Source: Chloroflexota bacterium (lineage in GTDB: Bacteria; Chloroflexota; Limnocylindria; P2-11E). From it: a stretch of 19,214 nucleotides of DNA. Made by a program: the position numbers and the translations under genes. Each line of letters starts with the position of its first letter. Position 1 is the stretch's first letter. The DNA lies in assembly GCA_005889445.1 (NCBI GenBank), contig VBGS01000084.1:1-19214 (forward strand), written 5' to 3'. This document shows positions 13,858 through 19,214 of the stretch, in pieces. A model generated the notes under the pieces. That model was not told the origin of the DNA, did not search any database, and saw nothing but the letters and a program-made list of their open reading frames with translations.

Positions 13858-14722
13858 CAGGCGACCTTGATCCGCGGATCGAGGATCCCGTACACGATGT
13901 CCACGGTGATGTTGGCGACCATGATGATGAACGCGTACAGAAGCGTCGTCGCCATGATCGTCGGGTAGTCGCGCTGATTGATGCTGATGACGTAGAGCCG
14001 TCCGATGCCCGGCACGCTGAAGAGCTGCTCGATGATGAACGAGCCGGTCACGAGGCCCGCGGTGGCCGGGCCGACGATCGTCGCCACCGGGATGAGCGCG
14101 TTCTTCAGCGCGTGCCCGACGATCACCGAGCGCTCGCGAAGCCCCTTGCTGCGCGCGGTGCGGACATAGTCCTGCCTGATCGCCTCGAGCATGCTCGCGC
14201 GGGTGATCCGCGTCAGGATCGCCCCGGGTCCGAGCCCGAGCACGACCATGGGCAGGATCATGTGCTGCCAGGATCCCCAGCCGACGAACGGCAAAAGGTG
14301 CAGCGTCACTCCGAAGACGTAGATCAACAGGATCGCGGTGACGAATCCTGGGATCGTCGTCCCGACCGTGGCGACGAGCAGGCTGAGGTAGTCCACCGGG
14401 GTGTTCTGTTTGAGCGCGCTCAAGATGCCGAGTGGGATCGAGAACGCCATCGCGAACACCAGCGCGCCGATGCCAAGCTGCGCGGTCGTCCCGATGCCCT
14501 GGCCGATGATGTCGGCGACCGGCCGACGAACTGGACGGGGATCGGCTGGTCGATGCCGTAGTAGCGGTTGATCTTGTCGAGCGTCGCCTGCGGAAGCGAG
14601 CGGTTCTCGTTGCGATCGAATGGGCTTCCGGGGGCCAGGTGCGCGAGCGAGAACGTGATGAGCGCGACGAAGAACATCGTCGGGATGATCAAAAGGAGTC
14701 GGCGGATGACGTACCTGAGCAC
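13857..14722 (-). pseudogene. Disrupted OppB-type ABC transporter permease (frame break with about 22 residues missing)
   Basis: Two reading frames together encode an OppB-like permease. The first begins with a GTG at 14722 (LRYVIRRLLLIIPTMFF) and runs to YYGIDQPIPVQFV near 14526. It then becomes nonsense and stops at 14420. The second frame resumes at RPVADIIGQGIGTTAQLG near 14525 and continues through the coupling loop RTARSKGLRERSVIVGHALK to LDPRIKVA at 13857. Compared with the intact DppB-like permease at 7780-8739, about 22 residues containing the GDxGxS motif are absent exactly at the break. The length is consistent with loss of about 67-70 nt. A longer start (TTG at 14758) is open but unlike the family. 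Either the gene is inactive or the sequence carries a local assembly deletion. Confidence 0.85.
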
Positions 14723-14777
14723 AGATCTGGTACCGAGTGTATAGCCAGATTCGTTCAAAACGCGTCGTGTGAAACAG

Positions 14778-14803
14778 AAGGGGCCGGCTCGCGCCGGCCC
14801 CTT
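14778..14803 (-). terminator. Perfect 11-bp GC-rich stem-loop, terminator-like, between OppA and OppB
   Basis: AAGGGGCCGGC and GCCGGCCCCTT form an 11-bp stem with a 4-nt loop (GCGA on the transcript, a GNRA-type tetraloop). On the minus strand the stem is followed by CTGTTT, a poor T-run. On the plus strand it is followed directly by TT, extending to TTTT. It looks like a partial terminator or mRNA stabiliser that would lower permease relative to binding protein. Confidence 0.65.
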
Positions 14804-14839
14804 TTATCGCATGGGAGGTATCCCCTGCGACCCCTCTTC

Positions 14840-14861
14840 GCTCGCCGCGTTAGCGGCGAGC
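14840..14861 (-). repeat. 9-bp stem-loop just after the OppA-type stop codon
   Basis: GCTCGCCGC and GCGGCGAGC form a perfect 9-bp stem with a 4-nt loop (TAAC on the transcript), starting 10 nt after the stop codon. With the second hairpin downstream it makes a double structure in the spacer. Confidence 0.6.
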
Positions 14862-14871
14862 TATGAATCAG

Positions 14872-16548
14872 CTAGGTCTTCTTCGTCACGTACACGTCGG
14901 TGAATCGCGCGATCTCGAATCCGAGAGCGGTGATGTAGTAGTTCTTGACCCATGACTTCTGGAGGATCTTCGTCGCGCCGTAGTAGATCCATCCGGCGGC
15001 CGCGTCCTGCGAGAGGAGCCGTGACGCGTCCTGATACATCTTGTCGCGCTTCGCCTGGTCAGGCTCCTTGTCGGCGGCGAAGACGAGATCGTCGAACGCC
15101 TTGCTGTTGTAGCCGACGCGACCGGATGAGGCCTTCGACGAGAACACCGTCGTGAGCCAGTCCTGCTGGTCGTAGTAGTCCGGGCACCAGCCGAGCAGGA
15201 ACATGGCCGGCAAGGTCTCGGGCTTCTTCACCAGCTGCGTGTAGGTCGTGGAGTCGACCGGGTCGAGCGTCACGTTGACGTTGAGGTTGTTCTTCCACTG
15301 CTGCTGGAACCACTCGAGCCGTGTCTTCGTGCGGGCGCTCGAGGAATACGTGATCTTGAGCGCGCCGAGCGCCGCGGTCGCGTCGGGCGTCGCCTGAGCG
15401 AGCGCGGCCTTCGCCGCCGTGGCGTCGAACTTCTGGAAGGTGTCACCCGAGTCGTAGCCCGGGAGACCCGGCGAGATGAACGATGTCGACGGCTTGCCGA
15501 TCTTCTGCACGTCGTTGATGTACGCGTCGCGATCGAATGACTTGGAGAACGCGACGCGGACATTCTTGTCGTTGAACGGCGCCTTGCGATTGTTGTAGCC
15601 GATGTAGTAGCTGCAACCGTCAGGCCCGTCGACGACCTGGTTCTTGAGATCCGCGTCAGCGTCGATCGTGCGGAGGTCTTCCGCGGCGACGCCGTAGAGG
15701 TCGAGCTCGTTGTTGCGGTACGCGGCGAAGGCCACCGCGCCTTCGTTGATCATGACTTGCGTCCACTTGGCGAGCTTCGTCTGGTTGCGATAGTTCGGGT
15801 TGCGAGTGAAGACCATCTTCTCGTTGTGCTTCCACTCGCTGAGGATGAAGGGACCATTGCCGATGAACGTCGCTGGCTCGGTCCACTTGTCGCCACCCTT
15901 GGTGACCTGGTCCTCGCGAGCCGGAGCGCCGACCCAAATGCTGGCGATGGCGTTGAAGTAGGGAGCCGGGTCGGTCAGCTTGAAGGTGATGTCGCTGCCG
16001 CTGACGGTGATGCTGTCGGTGAACTTCTGCTTGGCGGCCTGCAGCTTGGCCGGGTCATCCTTCTTCGGGTCCATGTTGTTCCAGTCTTCGCAGCCAACAA
16101 CGATGTATCCGGTGAAGGCGTACTCACCCGCGGTCGCGGGGTCGCAGAGACGGGTCCATCCGTACTTGAAATCGTTGGCCGTGACGGCCTTGCCATCCGA
16201 GTACTTGAGACCGTCGCGGAGCGTGTAGGTGTAGGTCTTGCCGTCGCTGGAGACCTTCGGCTGATCCTTCGCGGCCGCGGGGATGACCTTGCCGGTCTTG
16301 ACGTCGGCGGTCATCAGCGCTTCGTAGACGCGCATGGTGACGCCGATCTCGTTGACGAACGATTCCTTCTGCGGGTCGATTGTGTCCGGCTCGGCACCCA
16401 TGTTGCTGACGAGCTCGCCGTTCGGGTCCGCCTGATCCGCTCCGCCCGTTGTGGGACCACCGCCCTGCTGAGTACAGGCGCTGACGAGAAGTCCCACAAG
16501 GGTGAGGAGGGACAGGAGCGGAAAGATGCGAGTACGACGTACGGTCAA
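14872..16548 (-). CDS. Oligopeptide-binding lipoprotein, OppA-like (family 5)
   Basis: 558-aa binding protein of the OppA branch of SBP_bac_5, tethered outside the membrane through Cys25 (lipobox LVSAC). After a Gly/Thr-rich linker come GELVSNMGAEPDTIDPQ, VYEALMTADVKTGKVIPAAA, LRDGLKYSDGKAVTANDFKY and GNGPFILSEWKHNEKMVF. The late FLLGWCPDYYDQQDWLTTVF block, with the pattern of ligand-groove tryptophan/aspartate seen in peptide-binding members, follows. The TTG at 16548 has GGAGG at ideal spacing and gives the signal peptide MTVRRTRIFPLLSLLTLVG. It follows the sigma-operon binding protein by 79 nt and precedes the OppB/OppC-type permeases, whose natural partner it is. Lysine-rich surface and NDF/YW motifs support peptides as ligands; exact specificity unknown. 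Confidence 0.94.
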   Translation of the reverse strand: MTVRRTRIFPLLSLLTLVGLLVSACTQQGGGPTTGGADQADPNGELVSNMGAEPDTIDPQKESFVNEIGVTMRVYEALMTADVKTGKVIPAAAKDQPKVSSDGKTYTYTLRDGLKYSDGKAVTANDFKYGWTRLCDPATAGEYAFTGYIVVGCEDWNNMDPKKDDPAKLQAAKQKFTDSITVSGSDITFKLTDPAPYFNAIASIWVGAPAREDQVTKGGDKWTEPATFIGNGPFILSEWKHNEKMVFTRNPNYRNQTKLAKWTQVMINEGAVAFAAYRNNELDLYGVAAEDLRTIDADADLKNQVVDGPDGCSYYIGYNNRKAPFNDKNVRVAFSKSFDRDAYINDVQKIGKPSTSFISPGLPGYDSGDTFQKFDATAAKAALAQATPDATAALGALKITYSSSARTKTRLEWFQQQWKNNLNVNVTLDPVDSTTYTQLVKKPETLPAMFLLGWCPDYYDQQDWLTTVFSSKASSGRVGYNSKAFDDLVFAADKEPDQAKRDKMYQDASRLLSQDAAAGWIYYGATKILQKSWVKNYYITALGFEIARFTDVYVTKKT

Positions 16549-16627
16549 ATCCGCCTCCCTCTCCTATGTTGTTGGGGTTCGCGCGAATTCTGGGCCATTG
16601 TCAGTACCGCTGCCACCCCGCTCGGGT
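16549..16627 (-). other. Spacer between sigma-operon binding protein and OppA-like gene
   Basis: 79 nt with the Shine-Dalgarno of the OppA-like gene (GGAGG) at its end and no strong hairpin or promoter that I can defend. It could allow read-through from the sigma-factor operon, linking that operon to the transporter genes. Confidence 0.3.
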
Positions 16628-18217
16628 TCATCGACTCGGGGTGAAGCTCCACCGGTAGGCGTTCCAAGAGAGGGCCGAACCCGATGGCGAGGGCTGAACG
16701 TTGGCGAGCGCTTGCGGCGCGACGTCGACGCGCAGCTCCTGGTAGAGCCCGAGGGCGGGTAACGAGGCTTCCCAGAGTCGCTCCATCTCGGCATAGATCG
16801 AGCGCTTCTCGTTCCGGTCGTCGGCCGCCATCGCGGCCGCGGACAGGACCTCGAACCACGGATCGGTAAGACCGGCCCAGTGCTCCGACGCGATCTGTGG
16901 GTCGGACGCGTCTTCGGGTGTGATCGCGAGATCGAACCTGCCGGCCCCGACGTCCGCAGCCAGGTCCGCGAGCGGTCGCTCGCGGACATCCGCGGCGATG
17001 CCGATGGCGGCGAGATCCCCGGCGACGCGGCGGGCCACGTCGGTGCGTGCCGGTGAACCCGATGCCACCAGGATCGTGGCGGTCATGCGCTCGCCTGCCC
17101 GCTCGACGATCCCGAACTGACCCGGGGCGAACCCGGCGGCGGCGATCAGCGCGCGGGCGCGACCCCGGTCCGGGACGACGATCGGAACGGTCTCCTCCGA
17201 CGCGGCCCAGAGCGGTGGCAGCAGATACGTCCGGGGGACGCGCGCTCGCCCGACGAACACGTCGTTGACGATCGATTGCCGATCGACCGCAAGCTCGATG
17301 GCCCGTCGCACGCTCGGATCCCCAAACCGCCTCGGGTCCGGTCCGAACCGCAGGACCTCCAGGGCTTCGGCCGGCTTGTAGTACGCCTGGAGACGGGTCC
17401 CGTCGGCGAAGCGGTCGAGCGTCCTCGCGAGGTCGGCCTCGAGCACGGGCCACGGTGCGATGTCGACGTCGCCGCGCAGAAGCGCCTGCAGGATCGCGGC
17501 GCGGCTCGCGAAGAAGCGGACCTCGAGACGCCCGAGCCCCGGCGGGCCGAGCACGTACGACTTGAACGCCGACAGCGTGACATTCCCAGGAAGCCATGCG
17601 GCGATCGCGAATGGCCCGGCATGTACCGGCTCGCGCGCGTAGTCGGCCAGCTGCTGCGGCGTGGCGCTGGCGAGGCGATGGCGCGGGAGCACACGTGGGG
17701 CGAGCGCGTAGTCGTCCCAGCGCTCGCCGTCGCGATACAGGATCCGTAGGTCGCGCGCTCCGAGGACCTCCACGCGCGCGATGCGGTCGGCGTTCCAGCG
17801 GATCGCGCTTCCCAGCGGCGCCGTGGAGTCCTGCTCCCACGCGAAGCGGACGTCGGACGCCGTGATCGGCTCGCCGTCCTGCCACGTCGCATCGCGGAGG
17901 CGGAGCGTCGCCACCAACCTTCCGTTCGGGGCGTCCGGATCGTCGGTGACAAGACGAAGGCCGCCGTTCTCGAGAGTAGGTACGGACTCGACAAGCCGCG
18001 GCACGAGCTCGTCGTGATCGTCGCGACGGACGAGCGTCTCGGTGACCGCTGCCGCGAGGAAACGCGCGGAAGGATCGTCGTCGAAGACCGTGCGGGGTTC
18101 GCCGACGAGTCCGACGACCACGTCTCGTCGGGATGGAGGAGCGCTGGCGCACGCGGCGGCCACCCAGCTCAGAACGACCGCGAGGCCAAGGGCGACCGCG
18201 GCGCGCGTGGGGATCAG
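16628..18217 (-). CDS. Family-5 solute-binding lipoprotein coupled to the anti-sigma gene, SBP3
   Basis: 529-aa extracytoplasmic binding protein; signal peptide with lipobox VAAAC (Cys23), then RDVVVGLVGEPRTVFDDDPS. The SBP_bac_5 block LRDATWQDGEPITASDVRFAW and the later SVRRAIELAVDRQSIVNDVF identify the family. The end is NAYRWSFTPSR. No ATG, GTG or TTG lies in frame before the signal peptide for a long distance. The CTG at 18217 overlaps the anti-sigma stop as CTGA, mirroring the ATGA overlap upstream, so CTG is the most likely start, used by coupling. No Shine-Dalgarno is visible. It is more divergent than the other binding proteins. Being locked into a sigma/anti-sigma operon, it may act as a receptor that reports ligand rather than, or as well as, feeding a transporter. 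Confidence 0.88.
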   Translation of the reverse strand: MIPTRAAVALGLAVVLSWVAAACASAPPSRRDVVVGLVGEPRTVFDDDPSARFLAAAVTETLVRRDDHDELVPRLVESVPTLENGGLRLVTDDPDAPNGRLVATLRLRDATWQDGEPITASDVRFAWEQDSTAPLGSAIRWNADRIARVEVLGARDLRILYRDGERWDDYALAPRVLPRHRLASATPQQLADYAREPVHAGPFAIAAWLPGNVTLSAFKSYVLGPPGLGRLEVRFFASRAAILQALLRGDVDIAPWPVLEADLARTLDRFADGTRLQAYYKPAEALEVLRFGPDPRRFGDPSVRRAIELAVDRQSIVNDVFVGRARVPRTYLLPPLWAASEETVPIVVPDRGRARALIAAAGFAPGQFGIVERAGERMTATILVASGSPARTDVARRVAGDLAAIGIAADVRERPLADLAADVGAGRFDLAITPEDASDPQIASEHWAGLTDPWFEVLSAAAMAADDRNEKRSIYAEMERLWEASLPALGLYQELRVDVAPQALANVQPSPSGSALSWNAYRWSFTPSR

Positions 18218-18783
18218 CGCGGCGTCGAGGTCGGGTTGATCACGGTCTCGACTTGCTCGACATCGAAGCGGCCACCGACCGGGAGCCGGACGAGATCCAC
18301 GGCGGCTCCCGCGCGCTCCGCGGGCTGCAGGCGCAGCCAGCGGAAGTAGTCGATGTCCTCGGTCGGCGGCTGACTGCGGAAATACTCCCGGATCACCGAA
18401 TGTGGCTGCGGGGCGACGGCCCCGGAGGGCGCCTCGACCGACGTGCTCACCGCGAAGAGCACGACGCCGAGCGCGACCGAGACCTCGGCAAGGCGCGCGA
18501 ACACCGCCGGCGCGCGGAGCCATCTGGACGATCGCTCTTCGGGCGCGGGACCGAGCGCCACGCGCACCCGGCCGGGCGCGAGCATCGTCCGACGCGAGCG
18601 GAGCGGCGCGAACGCCCGGGTCAGCGCGACGTCGATCGCGACGGCGTCACGCAGGGCGTCCGCGCACTCGGCGCACGCGCTCGCGTGCTTCTCGACGTCA
18701 GACCGCTCCCATGACGAGAGCCCGCCGGCGACGGCGGTGGTCGTCCGTTCGACGAAAGAGCATCCGCGACCAAAGAGCCTCAT
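18214..18783 (-). CDS. Transmembrane zinc-finger anti-sigma factor (ZAS / zf-HC2 type)
   Basis: 189-aa protein expected to hold the adjacent ECF sigma factor inactive at the membrane. The N-terminal cytoplasmic part has Cys8 and the motif H33-x3-C37-x2-C40 (HASACAEC). This is the ZAS zinc site that binds ECF sigma factors in RsrA- and ChrR-like proteins. One hydrophobic segment at about 94-114 (VFARLAEVSVALGVVLFAV) is the likely membrane helix. About 70 residues then face outside and form no recognised domain. The ATG at 18783 follows GAGG and overlaps the sigma stop as ATGA. The end overlaps the next gene as CTGA. The C8/H33/C37/C40 set resembles redox-responsive ZAS proteins, but redox sensing is not shown. 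Confident in the family, less in the signal. Confidence 0.88.
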   Translation of the reverse strand: MRLFGRGCSFVERTTTAVAGGLSSWERSDVEKHASACAECADALRDAVAIDVALTRAFAPLRSRRTMLAPGRVRVALGPAPEERSSRWLRAPAVFARLAEVSVALGVVLFAVSTSVEAPSGAVAPQPHSVIREYFRSQPPTEDIDYFRWLRLQPAERAGAAVDLVRLPVGGRFDVEQVETVINPTSTPR

Positions 18784-19214
18784 TGATCCTCGACGGGCAG
18801 ATGCGCCGTGATCGGCTGTACTGCTCGAAGACCTGTAGCGAGAAGAGGTCGGCTTGGTTCGATGCCAAGCTCCGGATGTGCCGCAAGATGCGTTCGCAAG
18901 CGCCGCAGCGCGTAGTGCAGCCGGGATTTCACCGTGCCGACAGGGCAGTCCACCACCTGTGCGATCTCCGCGAGGTTGAGGCCGTTCATGTAGTGGAGAA
19001 CGACCACCAGCCGATGCTTTGGGCTGAGCGCGTCGACCGTTTCGAGGATGATCCGACGAAGCTCCGCCTGTTCGGCGAGCAGCGACGGGGAGGCCTCGTC
19101 ATTCGCGAAGGTGTCGCCCGCGGCATCGTCGAGGGAGGAAAGGACCACGTTCTTGCGCGGGCGGCGGTTGTACGACAGGTTGACCGCGACCCGATAGAGC
19201 CACGGCCGGAGCGA
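18780..19214 (-). CDS. ECF (sigma-70 family group 4) sigma factor, N-terminus outside window
   Basis: The last 144 residues of an RNA polymerase sigma factor of the extracytoplasmic-function type. Present are the end of region 2 (SLRPWLYRVAVNLSYNRRPR), the linker, and region 4 with its helix-turn-helix: LETVDALSPKHRLVVVLHYM, NGLNLAEIAQVVDCPVGTVK and SRLHYALRRLRTHL, the last being the recognition helix that would read the -35 element. The reading frame continues to the window edge at 19214. An internal GTG at 19148 should not be taken as the start because region 2 lies upstream of it. The stop overlaps the anti-sigma ATG by 4 nt (ATGA), the standard arrangement for a sigma/anti-sigma pair. It probably controls its own operon and possibly the peptide-uptake genes downstream. 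The start and autoregulated promoter lie outside. Confidence 0.94.
   Translation of the reverse strand, partial: SLRPWLYRVAVNLSYNRRPRKNVVLSSLDDAAGDTFANDEASPSLLAEQAELRRIILETVDALSPKHRLVVVLHYMNGLNLAEIAQVVDCPVGTVKSRLHYALRRLRTHLAAHPELGIEPSRPLLATGLRAVQPITAHLPVEDQ

Larger units (their letters stand above)
14723..14871 (-). other. Intergenic region between OppA-type binding protein and OppB-type permease
   Basis: About 149 nt holding two perfect stem-loops (14840-14861 and 14778-14803), then an AT-richer segment with TATACA (14743-14738) shortly before the permease GTG. The TATACA could be a -10 box, but no -35 is seen at proper spacing. No open frame of its own is supported. Confidence 0.5.

Noticed and set aside
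14420..14530. Programmed ribosomal frameshift in the OppB-type gene
   Set aside because: No slippery heptamer is evident, and about 22 conserved residues are missing at the junction, which slippage alone would not explain.
14778..14803. Strong rho-independent terminator ending the binding-protein transcript
   Set aside because: The stem is excellent, but in the direction of transcription it is followed by CTGTTT, not a proper T-run. I keep it only as terminator-like or partial.
16545..18152. Minus-strand open frame of 535 codons in another register of SBP3
   Set aside because: Arg/Pro-rich shadow of the SBP3 gene; lacks signal peptide and family motifs.
1..19214. Recurrent GATCGCG/CGATCGC-like words across the window
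   Set aside because: They fall in coding sequence and are expected from GC-rich codon use (Ile-Ala, Asp-Arg). Without counting against a codon-shuffled background I cannot call them a signal.
1..19214. tRNA, rRNA, CRISPR array, IS element or prophage
   Set aside because: No cloverleaf-like spacer, regularly spaced repeat, transposase or phage protein was found; all spacers are under about 150 nt.

Overview
The window is high-GC and densely coded, with many GTG, TTG and possibly CTG starts and short or overlapping junctions. Its content is a Rrf2-controlled suf locus, several family-5 peptide-binding lipoproteins and an ECF sigma/zinc-finger anti-sigma pair. This suggests a free-living, peptide-using bacterium with a lipoprotein-bearing envelope. 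Gene content and protein style look most like Chloroflexota (Limnocylindria-like) or a related high-GC lineage. That placement is an inference from general familiarity and was not tested by any search.

Layout, left to right. (1) Positions 1-1843, minus strand: a Rrf2 regulator with three Cys, then sufC, then a truncated sufS. These are tightly overlapping iron-sulfur assembly genes with no sufB or sufD between sufC and sufS. (2) 1916-2461, plus strand: a YjjX-type inosine/xanthosine triphosphatase, the only plus-strand gene, divergent from Rrf2. (3) 2474-5321, minus: a CPBP membrane protease and a fused ABC exporter half-transporter. (4) 5355-16548, minus: a large peptide/nickel-type (Opp/Dpp) ABC importer cluster. 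In transcription order it reads OppA-type binding protein, a disrupted OppB-type permease, an OppC-type permease, the ATPases DppD and DppF, a second binding protein, DppB, DppC, and a third binding protein. (5) 16628-19214, minus: an ECF sigma factor (cut by the window edge), a ZAS-type transmembrane anti-sigma factor, and another family-5 binding lipoprotein, all overlapping by 4 bases.

How the genes fit together: the cluster holds four family-5 binding proteins and two permease pairs but only one ATPase pair, so the DppD/DppF motors probably serve both permease pairs. Strong stem-loops follow two of the binding-protein genes and precede the permease genes, as expected where binding protein is made in excess over membrane subunits. 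One of these stem-loops can pair alternatively with the ribosome-binding site of the following permease. The sigma/anti-sigma pair at the head of the run is the obvious candidate regulator of the peptide-uptake genes.

Most notable anomalies: the OppB-type permease has a frame break that coincides with loss of about 22 conserved residues; a probable CTG start couples a binding lipoprotein to an anti-sigma factor; a palindrome sits on the putative -10/+1 of the Rrf2 gene; and the SBP-dppB spacer can form mutually exclusive RNA hairpins. There is no tRNA, rRNA, CRISPR array, IS element or prophage that I can support, and no gene-free stretch longer than about 140 bases.
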